Shown: positions 15,932 through 24,920 of the stretch, piece after piece | Position numbering within the stretch: the first letter of the stretch is position 1 | Layout of the letters: every line of letters begins with the position of its first letter | Assembly (NCBI RefSeq): GCF_003402575.1 | Contig: NZ_BGZJ01000001.1 | Location: 1,548,501 to 1,612,500, forward strand | Direction: 5' to 3' | Source of the DNA: Mesosutterella multiformis | Lineage (GTDB): Bacteria > Pseudomonadota > Gammaproteobacteria > Burkholderiales > Burkholderiaceae_F | Length of the DNA stretch: 64,000 bases | Translations under genes and position numbers: made by a program | The notes under the pieces: model-generated | What the model was told of the DNA's origin: nothing | Database searches by the model: none | Seen by the model: the letters and a program-made list of their open reading frames with translations, nothing else

Positions 15932-17467
15932 ATGACTGAAAAGATGAATCGGAGAAATTTTCTTCGTGTGGCGGCAGCAGCTCCGGCAACTCTCGGTGCG
16001 GGCAGTGTGTTTGCGGCGTCAACTTCGGGGACGCCTGCTCCCGCTCACTGGGATTACGAAGCTGATGTTGTTGTCATTGGATGCGGCGCGGCGGGGTTGA
16101 TGGCGGCGGTTCAGGCGTTTGATGGCGGCGCGAAAGTTGTTGTATTCGATAAGGGCATGAGCCCGTACCACACTTCAACCCGGCTGAATGGCGGCTGTTT
16201 CGCCGCGGTCGGGAGCCGTATCCAAAAAGAGCACGGGGTCAAGGATTCTCCGGAGGCGTTCGTTGACAACATGTCGGCGTACGGGGATGGTATGACACTC
16301 AGAGAACCGGCTCTGACGTACGCGCGGAATTCAGGTGCCGCGTTTGACTGGATGGTGGATCATGGGCTGGCTCCTGGTATGTGGCAGCCCTATAACGGAC
16401 ACACGAATCCGAGAACTGTCCGTCAGAAAACCTATAACGGCAAGGACTATATCGACGTCCTGGTGCGTGAATGCAATAAGCGCGGAATCAAAATCCACCA
16501 CGACAGAGCGCTTCAGAAAGTCTTTTATGACGAAAAGGCCAATCGGGTGCTGGGTGTCGCGTGCGGTAACTGCAAAGTCACGGAAACTGCTCACGCCGCT
16601 AAGGGGGTGATTCTCGCGACTGGAGGATTGACCGGTTCCCCGACCGAAGTCGGAAAATGGTCGCCTGTTCTCTCTGACGCTGTGACAATCGGCGGCGGCG
16701 CGAATAATGGCGATGCGATGAGGGTTGTAATCCGGGACGTGGGTACGCCCATTACCCACATGCAGTACTTTGCCGAATATCCGGATGCTCTCGCGACCGG
16801 ACCCGGCCGGGGACCGCAGATCCGCTATCAGTATTTCGTGGATGAGGGCGCGATGCTCGTCAATAAAGAAGGAAAGCGGTTCGTCAATGAATCGCTTGCC
16901 CCGACGCTGATCTCTCCCTCTATGGAACGGAATTCAGATAAGAGCATGTATCTGCTGATGACGACGGATCAGTTCGAACGCGCGACAAAGAAGTATCCGT
17001 TCGGGGCTCTGCTCAGTTCACCGCAATGGACCCGTGCCCGCTGGGATACGGAACTCGCTAAGGGCCGGGTCATCGTTCAGGGAAACACGATTGAGGAGGC
17101 GGCTAAGAAGATCGGCGTGGATCCCAAGGGGCTGCTCGATCAGGTCGCGGAGTGGAATCAGACAGTCGCGTCAGGCCGGGATCTTAAGTTTGGCCGCACG
17201 AAGTTTGCCGGCAAGTTTGAAGGCACTCACTTCTTCATGGCCAAAATCAATGTCTGGGTCTGCCTCTCGATGGGAGGCTTCAAGGTGGATAAGCACCTCC
17301 AGGTGCTGGGGTGGAATGATCAGCCGGTAGGCGGTCTGTATGCGGCCGGTGAAACGGTCGGCGGTATCCACGGAGCCCACTATCTGGGAGGCGACGCCTG
17401 TGGCTTTGCTCATACGTCCGGATATGTGACAGGGAGGCTGCTGACAGGACAGAAAGTCGTGATTTGA
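15932..17467 (+). CDS. Tat-exported FAD-dependent reductase (fumarate/urocanate reductase-like), partner of the tetraheme cytochrome
   Basis: A 511-residue flavoprotein. Tat signal NRRNFLRVAAAAPATL at residues 6-21. The FAD dinucleotide fold starts VVVIGCGAAGLMAAVQA and a second FAD contact is the C-terminal GGLYAAGETVGGIHGAHY, then LGGDACGFAHTSGYVTG. The middle is the capping and substrate domain of flavocytochrome c / fumarate reductase flavoproteins. Probably reduces a small unsaturated or oxidised organic acid as terminal electron acceptor; the substrate cannot be assigned by eye. Organised with the cytochrome gene just upstream and a divergent LysR gene. Confidence 0.85.
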   Translation: MTEKMNRRNFLRVAAAAPATLGAGSVFAASTSGTPAPAHWDYEADVVVIGCGAAGLMAAVQAFDGGAKVVVFDKGMSPYHTSTRLNGGCFAAVGSRIQKEHGVKDSPEAFVDNMSAYGDGMTLREPALTYARNSGAAFDWMVDHGLAPGMWQPYNGHTNPRTVRQKTYNGKDYIDVLVRECNKRGIKIHHDRALQKVFYDEKANRVLGVACGNCKVTETAHAAKGVILATGGLTGSPTEVGKWSPVLSDAVTIGGGANNGDAMRVVIRDVGTPITHMQYFAEYPDALATGPGRGPQIRYQYFVDEGAMLVNKEGKRFVNESLAPTLISPSMERNSDKSMYLLMTTDQFERATKKYPFGALLSSPQWTRARWDTELAKGRVIVQGNTIEEAAKKIGVDPKGLLDQVAEWNQTVASGRDLKFGRTKFAGKFEGTHFFMAKINVWVCLSMGGFKVDKHLQVLGWNDQPVGGLYAAGETVGGIHGAHYLGGDACGFAHTSGYVTGRLLTGQKVVI

Positions 17468-17478
17468 TTGTTGGCCTC

Positions 17479-17556
17479 TGGCTGACAGCGTAACTCTCCG
17501 CGCTGTCAGCCGATTCTCTCACCGCTGGAAGACTTTGGGCTTTCAGCGGTTTTTAT
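17479..17556 (+). terminator. double hairpin and terminator after the flavoprotein gene
   Basis: A first stem GGCTGACAGCG / CGCTGTCAGCC is followed by a second, ACCGCTGGAAG / CTTTCAGCGGT, ending in TTTTTATT. The second is a standard Rho-independent terminator. Confidence 0.8.
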
Positions 17557-17647
17557 TAATTATTGAGTGGCGGATGCTGGTTCCCAATAGCTGTAGGAGA
17601 ATCAGATATATCGTTTGATGATCTCTCAGGGGGGGAGAGGAATGGCG

Positions 17648-18919
17648 ATGGACTTCGTTAAGGAAATGGTGGAGGCGAGACGCTGTCTTCATAAGCGTCC
17701 GGAAGAAGGGTGGACAGAGTTTGAGACAACCTGGTTTATTGCCAAGCGTTTAAAGGCGCTGGGACTCCAGGTCACGATTGGGAAAGCCAATATCTGTGAA
17801 TCAGAGGTTCTGGGACGGGATCCGGTTCTCGTATCCGATGCCATGAAGAGGGCTGCCGCACATGGTGTCCCGGAAGACTTTCTGAAAGCGACAGAAGGGT
17901 ACACGGGTGCTGTGGCGAGGTTCGATACCGGGAAGCCAGGTCCAACCACAGCTTTCAGAAGTGATATTGATTGTGTGCTCGTCCGGGAAACAGATAATCC
18001 TGAACATCTTCCCAATAAATTGGGTTTCGCGTCAGAGCGCCCGGGCTTCATGCATGCCTGCGGACACGATGGGCACACCGCAGTGGGGCTTGCGGTTGCA
18101 CATTGGCTGGTGATGAATAAGGATAGACTTTGCGGCCGGTTTATTCTGATATTCCAGCCGGCAGAAGAGGGCGTACGGGGGGCCCGCGCTATGGCTGCGT
18201 CTGGTCTCGTGGATCACGTGGATTATTTCCTTGGCGGACATGTCGGAGGTGACGCGAAGCTCGGAGAAATCGCGGTGATGGATGGCGGATTCCTCGCGTC
18301 TACCAAATTTGATGTGTCGATTGAGGGGACTCCGGCTCATGCCGGCAATTCACCGGAACTTGGGCACAGCGCTCTGATGGCTGCGTGTGCCGCAAGCCTG
18401 ATGATTCAGGGGATTCCCAGAAACAGCCACGGCGAAACACGGGTCAGTGTCGGGAAACTCGAAGCAGGCGAGGGGAGGAACGTGATTCCGGCTCACGCGA
18501 AACTGCAGATGGAAGTGCGCGGCGAAACAATGGCTGTGAACCAGTTCATGGCTGATTATGTTTACGACATTTTTGCCGGTGTCGATAAGGCCTATCGGGT
18601 AAAGTCCACGGTCACGAAAGCAGGGGAGTCTGAGACTCTGATGCCGTGTCCGGAAATTTATCCGGTGCTTGAAAAAGTCATGGCTAAGATTCCAGGCACC
18701 AAATTGCTACCGAGGGTCCACTCGGGAGCGGGGTCCGAAGACTGCGCGCTCTTTATCCGACGGGTCATTGAGCACGGCGGTAAAGCCGGTTTTGTGCTCT
18801 ATGGCTGCAACCATCATGGTCACCATCGCCCGGATTTTGAGATTCAGGATGAAATCAGTCTCCCGATTGCGTTCCGGATTTTTACTGGATTCGCTGAGGA
18901 AGTGAACGGTCTGAAATAG
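17648..18919 (+). CDS. abgA: aminobenzoyl-glutamate hydrolase subunit A-like M20 amidohydrolase
   Basis: A 423-residue M20D enzyme close in length and motif order to E. coli AbgA: RRCLHKRPEEGWTEFET, FRSDIDCVLV, FMHACGHDGHTAVGLA, FQPAEEGVRGARAM, STKFDVSIEGTPAHAG and a C-terminal GSEDCALFIRR. AbgA with AbgB splits p-aminobenzoyl-glutamate, a folate breakdown product; no AbgB or AbgT gene is visible here, so the true substrate may be another acyl or aryl amide. Start chosen at ATG 17648 with AGAGG 7 bases before; ATG 17642 is equally open. It has its own terminator and follows the flavoprotein by 180 bases. Confidence 0.78.
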   Translation: MDFVKEMVEARRCLHKRPEEGWTEFETTWFIAKRLKALGLQVTIGKANICESEVLGRDPVLVSDAMKRAAAHGVPEDFLKATEGYTGAVARFDTGKPGPTTAFRSDIDCVLVRETDNPEHLPNKLGFASERPGFMHACGHDGHTAVGLAVAHWLVMNKDRLCGRFILIFQPAEEGVRGARAMAASGLVDHVDYFLGGHVGGDAKLGEIAVMDGGFLASTKFDVSIEGTPAHAGNSPELGHSALMAACAASLMIQGIPRNSHGETRVSVGKLEAGEGRNVIPAHAKLQMEVRGETMAVNQFMADYVYDIFAGVDKAYRVKSTVTKAGESETLMPCPEIYPVLEKVMAKIPGTKLLPRVHSGAGSEDCALFIRRVIEHGGKAGFVLYGCNHHGHHRPDFEIQDEISLPIAFRIFTGFAEEVNGLK

Positions 18920-18935
18920 CTGCCCCGGAAATAAA

Positions 18936-18970
18936 AGAGGGCGCTGCGGAGTGCAGCGCCCTTTGACTCT
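18936..18970. terminator. terminator between abgA-like gene and porin gene
   Basis: GGGCGCTGC (18939-18947) pairs with GCAGCGCCC (18953-18961), followed by TTTGACTCTTTT on the plus side and CTCTTTTA on the minus side. Confidence 0.7.
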
Positions 18971-19016
18971 TTTCAGGCAGATCCGGTTTCAGACAGAAAC
19001 CGGAATCCTCATCCGA

Positions 19017-20156
19017 TTAGAAGCGGTGAAGGATGCCCATATCGAGTTCGCAGCCAGTCGGCGTAGCGGAACCGGTCGGGGTCTTGACCTTTTCAGACGA
19101 GTAGCCAGCCATTGCGTAGAGGGAAGTCCTCTTGGAAAGCGGATAGTCATAGCCGACAGCAGCCGTCCAGCGGTTGAAGTCGGTGTTGTTCTGGTTATCC
19201 ATATCGCGATAGTTCACAGCAACCTTGACGGTACCGCCGAGGACCGGATAGTGAGCGCCAACGCCGATACCCCAGCCGTCAACATACCCGTAGCCCTTGC
19301 CGCCAGTGATGGCGTTCAGACCCGCATAACCAACGCCAGCACGGGCGCGGGCGGTCAGTTCCTGATCATGGAAGTGCTGTCCGAAAGCAATGATCTTGAA
19401 GCCGTTATTGAAGCCATAGTTGCCGCCGAGAGTCACGGTGTAGCCCTGATCGGGGATGTCCGTGCCGGTACGGTAAGAGCCGTACATCGTGGTATCAGCA
19501 ACGAGAATGCCTTCCAGGCCGCCATTCTGGTAACGGGCAGCGAGAGAAGCGTAACGGTCAGAAGAGCTCTTGCCTTCAGTGCCGGTGTCGGTAGCCGTAT
19601 TCATCTTGAACGAGTACATGGCATAACCGGTCAGGCCGGCGTAGGTCGGCGTGCGGTAAGAAATCGAGTTATCGGTGCGGGTCCACATCGAAGCGGTCGC
19701 AGCGCCGGAACCAAAAGCAGAGGTGTAGTTAGCGAAGAGCGGATCAATAGCGCGGAAGAGGCCATTGGCACCGAGCACGCTGCCGAAGATCGGCAGGCGG
19801 CCAAACGACAGAGTACCGAAGCCGCCGGAAACGCTGATGGAAGCTTCACGGCCGAAGAGGCGGCCATTCTGCTTGGTATCAGAGAGACCCGTGTCAGATT
19901 CAAAACCAGACTCGAGAACGAAGCTCACCTTGTAGCCGTTGCCGAGGTTCTCTCCACCCCGCAGGCCCCAGCGGGAACCGAATTCCTGACCGTTATCCAT
20001 GGAAAGCGTGTCGGTGTTCGCAACACCAGCCACGTCAGAGTGCGTGTGGACATAGCCGAGACCCGTATTGATCAGGCCATAGAGCTGAACATCGGCAGCA
20101 GAGGCAGTTCCGACCATACCGGCGGCAACGCATAACGCAACAAGAGTCTTTTTCAT
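19017..20156 (-). CDS. Gram-negative general porin (Burkholderiales type)
   Basis: A 379-residue outer-membrane beta-barrel. Signal MKKTLVALCVAAGMVGTASA, then DVQLYGLINTGLGYV and GSRWGLRGGENLGNGYK, the usual first strands and turns of betaproteobacterial trimeric porins, and a C-terminus in HRF with the terminal Phe needed for barrel assembly. It likely serves as a main channel for small solutes. AGGGATG precedes the ATG. A 77-base inverted repeat structure sits in the upstream region (20199-20275). Confidence 0.92.
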   Translation of the reverse strand: MKKTLVALCVAAGMVGTASAADVQLYGLINTGLGYVHTHSDVAGVANTDTLSMDNGQEFGSRWGLRGGENLGNGYKVSFVLESGFESDTGLSDTKQNGRLFGREASISVSGGFGTLSFGRLPIFGSVLGANGLFRAIDPLFANYTSAFGSGAATASMWTRTDNSISYRTPTYAGLTGYAMYSFKMNTATDTGTEGKSSSDRYASLAARYQNGGLEGILVADTTMYGSYRTGTDIPDQGYTVTLGGNYGFNNGFKIIAFGQHFHDQELTARARAGVGYAGLNAITGGKGYGYVDGWGIGVGAHYPVLGGTVKVAVNYRDMDNQNNTDFNRWTAAVGYDYPLSKRTSLYAMAGYSSEKVKTPTGSATPTGCELDMGILHRF

Positions 20157-20198
20157 AATTGGACATCCCTTTGAGTGTTTTTATATCAGGCCGTCCAG

Positions 20199-20275
20199 CA
20201 TGACTACTGCCCCTGTGACAATCCCCGTGGGAAACCTCTCTCCGTATAACCGACGGGGTATTGCCAGTAGTCATG
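20199..20275 (-). promoter_or_regulatory. long stem-loop in the porin upstream region
   Basis: CATGACTACTG (20199-20209) is a perfect inverted match to CAGTAGTCATG (20265-20275); inside it ATCCCCGT (20221-20228) pairs with ACGGGG (20253-20258). It starts 43 bases from the porin start codon. It may be a structured 5' leader, a target of small RNAs, or an operator. No named riboswitch family is recognised. Confidence 0.5.
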
Positions 20276-20526
20276 AAGGACTAACCCAATAAGGCATAAA
20301 TCAACCTGATATGAATCATAGGACGCCTCTATCGTTGTTTTTTCGGTCACGATGGATTATCTTTCCACCCGTTCACTAAAAGTGAACTCCCACAAAACGA
20401 AGCTTTATACAGAAAAACAACGAAGTAGAGATTTGTGACACAATAAACCGGAAGTTTTACCGGCATAATTGCAAAAAGCAGTGCTTTTCTGCCAACTGCC
20501 GCTAAGGCTGAAGTGAAGGGGACGTC
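20276..20526. other. divergent intergenic region between porin and LysR genes
   Basis: AT-rich and without a gene. It must hold the promoters for the porin (minus) and LysR (plus) genes; no clear -35/-10 pair could be chosen with confidence. Confidence 0.5.
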
Positions 20527-21462
20527 ATGAAGATCCGACAGATTGAAGTGTTTCTGGCAGTGGCCGAAACTGGCGGTGTCAGGCGTGCGGCAAACCGTCT
20601 ATGCATTACGCAGTCAGCGGTCGCCAAAGCGATAAGCCAGCTGGAAGCCGAATTGGGTTGCCCGCTTTTTGATCGCAGCGCGCTCGGTCTGCGGCTGAAT
20701 GAGGCGGGGCAGAGTCTTCTCCCCTATGCCGAATCCATCGCGTCCAACGCTACACGGGCCGCAGCTGCGGTTGCGGCCTGCGCGACTGGCCGCGTGACCT
20801 CACTTCGCCTTGCGATTACTCCGACATTGCCGGAAGAAGTTCTCTCGGCTGCTGTTCAGAGATTCCGTCTGAGATTTCCCGCGGTCAAGCTGATTTTTTC
20901 CAGCGGCTTCTTTTCAGACTGTCTGCCAAAGATCCTGACTGACAGACTGGACCTCGCGCTCGTCATGGCAGGCCGTCATCAGCATGAGGAACTCACGTCG
21001 CTTGTTGAAGAACCTCTTTGCACGCTGACGCAAGGGGTGGTGGCAGGGAAAGGGCATCCTGTCCTCGCTCCGGACTCGGATCTCAAAACTTTACTCAGTA
21101 AAGCGGAATGGCTGACCACCGTCCAGGACGAAGTTTTCCTGATCCGGCGTCTTCATGATTTTGGCGTGACCGCCCCGAGGTGCCTCACTCTATGCGATTA
21201 CTACACAGTCGATGCTTTGAATGGAACTTCCGGCGCGTTAAGCCTGTCACCTCTCTGTGTAGTGGATGATCCAAGATTAGCGAATCGTCATCTTGAAGCG
21301 CTTGACCCAAGGAGATTCCCGCTTCCGCCTCTTACTGTTTCTTTCTTCCGCCAGAAAGGGGTGGAGCTTTCTCCAACAGCTGATTACATGCGCTTTTCAA
21401 TCTGTGAAGCCTTCAAAGAATGGTGTGAGAAAGGTCACAGGCGCTTTGTTCAGCCGTTTTAA
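20527..21462 (+). CDS. LysR-family transcriptional regulator
   Basis: A 311-residue LysR protein: helix-turn-helix (FLAVAETGGVRRAANRLCIT, then QSAVAKAISQLEAELGCPLF) and a ligand domain from about residue 95 (LRLAITPTLPEEV). Closest in style to the GbpR/CbpR-like group, whose ligands are aromatic or sugar acids (loose inference). It is divergent from the porin gene, which may be its target. AAGGGG lies before the ATG and a terminator follows at 21544. Confidence 0.9.
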   Translation: MKIRQIEVFLAVAETGGVRRAANRLCITQSAVAKAISQLEAELGCPLFDRSALGLRLNEAGQSLLPYAESIASNATRAAAAVAACATGRVTSLRLAITPTLPEEVLSAAVQRFRLRFPAVKLIFSSGFFSDCLPKILTDRLDLALVMAGRHQHEELTSLVEEPLCTLTQGVVAGKGHPVLAPDSDLKTLLSKAEWLTTVQDEVFLIRRLHDFGVTAPRCLTLCDYYTVDALNGTSGALSLSPLCVVDDPRLANRHLEALDPRRFPLPPLTVSFFRQKGVELSPTADYMRFSICEAFKEWCEKGHRRFVQPF

Positions 21463-21543
21463 GAAAGTCCCCTGAGCATCCTCCTCTATATATAGATAGC
21501 TGCAGGCTTTGATTTCTGGAAGCAGGCGAGTTCTGTCAACGTT

Positions 21544-21575
21544 CAGCCGATCTGGGTTCAGATCGGCTTTTTATT
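21544..21575 (+). terminator. terminator after the LysR gene
   Basis: AGCCGATCTG and CAGATCGGCT form a 10-bp stem with a GGTT loop, followed by TTTTTATTT. Confidence 0.85.
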
Positions 21576-21771
21576 TCCGCGTTTTTTCCAAGGGGAATGC
21601 CTTCCTGAGCGTTTGAGGCTGACTGGAAGCCTGAATTTTTCCGCCCAGCACTCAGAAAATTGGTCAAATCGCTGAAAACCACACTCAGACAGGCAATAAA
21701 GCCGATTCCAAAAGCATTTTTTCTACTTTGATATAAAAATAGAATCCTATAATACAAAAATTAATTAAAAA

Positions 21772-21787
21772 TAAGACTTAAGTCTTA
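21772..21787. repeat. 16-bp perfect palindrome
   Basis: TAAGACTTAAGTCTTA is identical on both strands with no spacer, a typical shape for a dimeric protein binding site. No gene start lies close by. Confidence 0.7.
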
Positions 21788-22291
21788 CAGCATCTATTTT
21801 GTTAGAGTAAACCCTAATAAAGCACATTTTTTAAAAATTTGATTTTTATAGTAAGTTTATCAAGCAATGTTTACAAAAAAGTGCTTGACTTTTGATGTGA
21901 ATATATGTCGTCCTTTGTCGTTAAAGATAGCGACAATTAAGCATCAAATCTATGGTTTTAAATATAGAAATCGATATCTGCGATTATTATGCTGTTAAAG
22001 TTAACTAAAGCATGCCAATAAAGATCTATCAGAGTTCAAACTGAAATTTAGCTGGATTAGAAGGGAAAATCAGTCTGAAAAGTCTCTCAATCCCTAAAAA
22101 ATGGAGCGAATCAATACAGAAAGTGATAAAAAACATCCAATGAATGTACTGGTATGGATAAAAATGCAAATAAAAAGTGTAGTAAGTACTTCTGCATTGG
22201 TTATTTCAGTGACCTGGAAACAAGCCAGGAGCAAAAAAACGGGCTGCGGAGGGCTGGTTAAAAGGAAAGGGTCAGATGCTCTCTTTTAAGG

Positions 22292-22329
22292 TTCTTATTC
22301 AACATAACTTATATTATGTTGAATAAGAA
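22292..22329. repeat. 16-bp perfect inverted repeat with 6-base loop
   Basis: TTCTTATTCAACATAA (22292-22307), loop CTTATA, then the exact reverse complement (22314-22329). No U-run follows, so it is not a normal terminator. It might be a remnant of a small mobile element or an operator. Confidence 0.75.
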
Positions 22330-22779
22330 ATTTGAAGAAAATATGGAACTCTTTAAAAAATAAAGACTTATCTTCTGTTTTCTGAAATTTTTATAGCTGA
22401 ATTTTTGTTTATGACTGTTCGGCAGCTGTCCCGAACCGCTATCTATACCAAAAATCACTGTGATTTGCCTGTAATGGCTCGGCGAGGACCGATTTATCTG
22501 GCGGAATGACGCGTTCCAAAACCCGATTAATGCCAGGAGCTCTAATTTTTGCTGAAATTTTGTGCAATTTCGCCAATCGAAATAAAAAACGTCACGTGAA
22601 TAATTGACCGTCTTCTAATTTTTGAAGGCTTTTAAATTCATCTTCAGTTTTTGCCATAATTAATGTATATGTAATGTTACTATTTTATATCTGCATAATC
22701 ATAAAAAGTGAGAAAAAAAGTCAGAAAACCGGATTTGCCCTTCCACTGCAAAGATGTTTCAGAAGCGGGAGAAAGAAAA

Positions 22780-22813
22780 CGAAAAGGGCGATCATTTTTC
22801 AGATCGCCCTTAC
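22780..22813 (-). terminator. terminator of the 22842-23375 gene
   Basis: On the minus strand AAGGGCGATC, loop, GATCGCCCTT is followed by TTCG; the stem is strong and lies 30 bases after the stop. Confidence 0.75.
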
Positions 22814-22841
22814 CCATCAAAGAGAAATTGAATTTTGAAGC

Positions 22842-23375
22842 TCAGAATGAATTGAGTTTCACCTGGCGGAAACCCTGCGGCTGATCGGGTGTTCTGCCGC
22901 ATTTCGTCGTAACGATGAACTCTCCGATCGTGTCAGGTCCAGGTGTCTGCTCTTTCTGGTCTCGGCGCGGAACCGGGATTTCCACGGAAGGCGTTCCCAT
23001 ACCGAAATCCCTCGAATACAAAGAGAGCTTCCGCATTTTGATGGTTCCCTTGTCACAGTCCACTGTGAAAGTTGACATCAAAGAACGCGACCGGCAGGAG
23101 TCCACCTCCATCAGATCGCAGAAGACTCCTGTTCTTTCAGAGGGATAGAGAGATACAAGGCTGTAATACGTACTTCCAGCACCGTTCTTGAAAAAGAGGT
23201 GCGTTTCGCCGCCTTCCATTGGAAATTGGTAATCCCAATCGCCCATGAGGAAGGCATAGGCTGCCTGCTGCAAATCCCGAGCAGTCGGTTCGTAAGCCGA
23301 GGCCGGAGACGTCATAACCAGCAAAGCGCCTGCGGCCGCCATAGTCTTAAGTATCAGGCTTTTAAGTTCTGTCAT
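22842..23375 (-). CDS. secreted protein of unknown function (weakly surface-adhesin-E-like)
   Basis: A 177-residue protein with a signal peptide (residues 1-27, ending ASA). The mature part has four Cys (C-D-L-M-E-V-D-S-C, VDCDKG, TTKCGR), likely forming two disulfides, and beta-strand patterns such as YYSLVSLYP and TFTVDCDKGTIKMRKLSLYS. The VDC then a Tyr-rich strand layout recalls short surface-adhesin protein E domains, but the match is weak and by eye only. It stands alone between the AT-rich island and an IS30 element and has its own terminator. Confidence 0.65.
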   Translation of the reverse strand: MTELKSLILKTMAAAGALLVMTSPASAYEPTARDLQQAAYAFLMGDWDYQFPMEGGETHLFFKNGAGSTYYSLVSLYPSERTGVFCDLMEVDSCRSRSLMSTFTVDCDKGTIKMRKLSLYSRDFGMGTPSVEIPVPRRDQKEQTPGPDTIGEFIVTTKCGRTPDQPQGFRQVKLNSF

Positions 23376-23839
23376 AGCAGTCGCCTTCTTTAGGAAGCTG
23401 AGACTGAGGCGCTGGACTGCCGCCCCTTGGGTTCTGGAAATAGATGCGTCCTTATAACATTCATTCTATGCCTCAGGCCGTGACCGGAAGAGGATTCAGT
23501 AACACGTATAAGAATCACATGAATCGTTTTTTTAATCCCTAACTTGGATCTTTCCCTCAATTTTCTGGATATTCCGCAGATCTCAAACCTTAAGGAAAGA
23601 TGGGATTTTTATTTTTGTAAAACATTACTCTTTATTTCCCGTTGCCAGATACCGGGTGTCTGCAGGTGCTGACAAGCCGATCACGGGACAGAAAATCATT
23701 CGTATTAGAGCTATATAGCAAAGCTGATATTGACACTTTCCCTGCTTTAAGGAAAGTCGGATTTATATGATGGCGAATTATCACTTCAAGTGCAAAGCCT
23801 GAGAAAAGAATAGTGGCCCATAAAGCTTCCATAATAGAG
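23376..23839. other. 464-base intergenic region
   Basis: No gene is supported; a 71-codon minus-strand frame near 23632-23847 has no ribosome site and no motif. It probably holds the promoter of the 22842-23375 gene near its left side. Confidence 0.5.
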
Positions 23840-24873
23840 ATTGTCAAGATAACTATAGAGGGAGCTCATGAGCCACTATCATCATCTTACTCTTCGGGAC
23901 AGAGTATTTATTTCGGCTTTAACGATTTCAGGCAAATCCCTGTCTGAAATTGCATGTGCGATTGGGAAAAATGTTTCTACGATCTCCCGCGAACTGAAGC
24001 GAAACAAGGCTGTATCGGCCCAGGATGGGGCTTCAGCTGCCTATGATCCCTGTGCCGCGCAGGCCCGATATCAGAGACAGAGAAAGCATTGCGGAAAGAG
24101 AAACATTCTGAAGTCTGACTCGTTGCTGACAAGGATTGTCTCAAATCTGCTGGTTAAGAAATTCTGGTCTCCGGAGCAGATTCAATACCGTCTCAGAAAG
24201 GAGCTGCCGAATCTAAGGATCAGCGCCACGACAATCTACCGAGGAATCAATTCTGGCTTTCTGGATCGCTTTGTGGATGGCCGAAAGATGTCCCGACACC
24301 TGCGACACCACGGTAAAACGCGTCACCGTAAAGGCATGACCGAGAGGCGAGGAAAGATCCAGATCACTCACAGCATTGAAGAGCGACCCCTGGAAGCTCA
24401 GAACAGATCTCGCCTGGGGGATTGGGAAGGCGATACCGTCATCGGAAAAAAGGGCGGAGCCTGCCTCACGACTCTGGTCGATAGGAAGTCCGGCTTTCTC
24501 TGTGGCGGGAAAACCGCTTCCAAGACTGCGGCCGATGTGTCTGCCGTAATTGAGAAATCTCTGTCAGATAAGGATCTGCGTACGATTACCGTAGATCGCG
24601 GAAAAGAATTTTCCTGGGCTGAAAAACTGGAGAAAGATCTCAGAACCAAAGTGTATTTCTGCTTGCCTCATCATCCATGGGAGAAAGGAAGTAATGAAAA
24701 TACAAACGGACTTCTTAGAGACTTTTTCCCAAAAGGAATGAGTATCGATAAAATTTCTCAGGCAGAAGTTCAGAAACGGTTCAATGCTCTGAATTTCAGA
24801 CCCAGAAAACGTCTCAATTGGAAGTGTCCGGCTGAAGTCTTTTATTCAGTAACTTTGCACTTGATTTGATAAT
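23840..24873 (+). mobile_element. IS30-family insertion sequence, complete copy
   Basis: One transposase gene flanked by imperfect ends: ATTGTCAAGATAACT on the left (from 23840) resembles the reverse complement of the right end, ATTATCAAATCAAGT (ending 24873), with 10 of 15 matches. The ends are tentative, because the second copy in this window lacks its left end and runs off the right edge. Interior sequence matches that second copy (61608-61914 and 63798-64000) base for base where compared. Confidence 0.75.
23868..24869 (+). CDS. IS30-family transposase
   Basis: A 333-residue transposase. The N-terminal helix-turn-helix (SLSEIACAIGKNVSTISREL) binds the element ends; the DDE catalytic core shows GDWEGDTVIG (first Asp), TVDRGKEF (second Asp) and NENTNGLLRDFFP (Glu). 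Length and motif order are standard for IS30. GAGGGAG lies before the ATG. The gene is intact and should be functional. Confidence 0.93.
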   Translation: MSHYHHLTLRDRVFISALTISGKSLSEIACAIGKNVSTISRELKRNKAVSAQDGASAAYDPCAAQARYQRQRKHCGKRNILKSDSLLTRIVSNLLVKKFWSPEQIQYRLRKELPNLRISATTIYRGINSGFLDRFVDGRKMSRHLRHHGKTRHRKGMTERRGKIQITHSIEERPLEAQNRSRLGDWEGDTVIGKKGGACLTTLVDRKSGFLCGGKTASKTAADVSAVIEKSLSDKDLRTITVDRGKEFSWAEKLEKDLRTKVYFCLPHHPWEKGSNENTNGLLRDFFPKGMSIDKISQAEVQKRFNALNFRPRKRLNWKCPAEVFYSVTLHLI

Positions 24874-24920
24874 TCACCATACAAAAATATAAATAACTTC
24901 CCATTTTTATTAATTAAGCC

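Larger units (their letters stand above)
21580..22779. other. 1.2-kb AT-rich stretch without a convincing gene
   Basis: Far richer in A+T than the flanks. Short open frames exist (about 62-73 codons, near 21536-21757 minus and 22101-22289 plus) but lack ribosome sites or recognisable motifs. The stretch holds several perfect inverted repeats: 21772-21787, 21915-21936, 22292-22329 and 22452-22466. It may be an acquired or decayed segment, or a regulatory or replication-related region; nothing in it decides this. Confidence 0.6.

Noticed and set aside
18951-20135. Plus-strand open frame of about 394 codons
   Set aside because: Antisense to the porin, which has a signal peptide, barrel motifs and terminal Phe.
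21536-21757. 73-codon minus-strand frame
   Set aside because: Runs through the terminator at 21544 and has no ribosome site or motif.
21885-21907. TTGACT followed by TATATG as a promoter
   Set aside because: The spacer is only 11 bases, too short for sigma-70.
22101-22289. 62-codon plus-strand frame in the AT-rich island
   Set aside because: Start context is weak and the composition is not protein-like; left out as unsupported.
23632-23847. 71-codon minus-strand frame before the IS30 element
   Set aside because: Crosses into the IS30 end and has no ribosome site.
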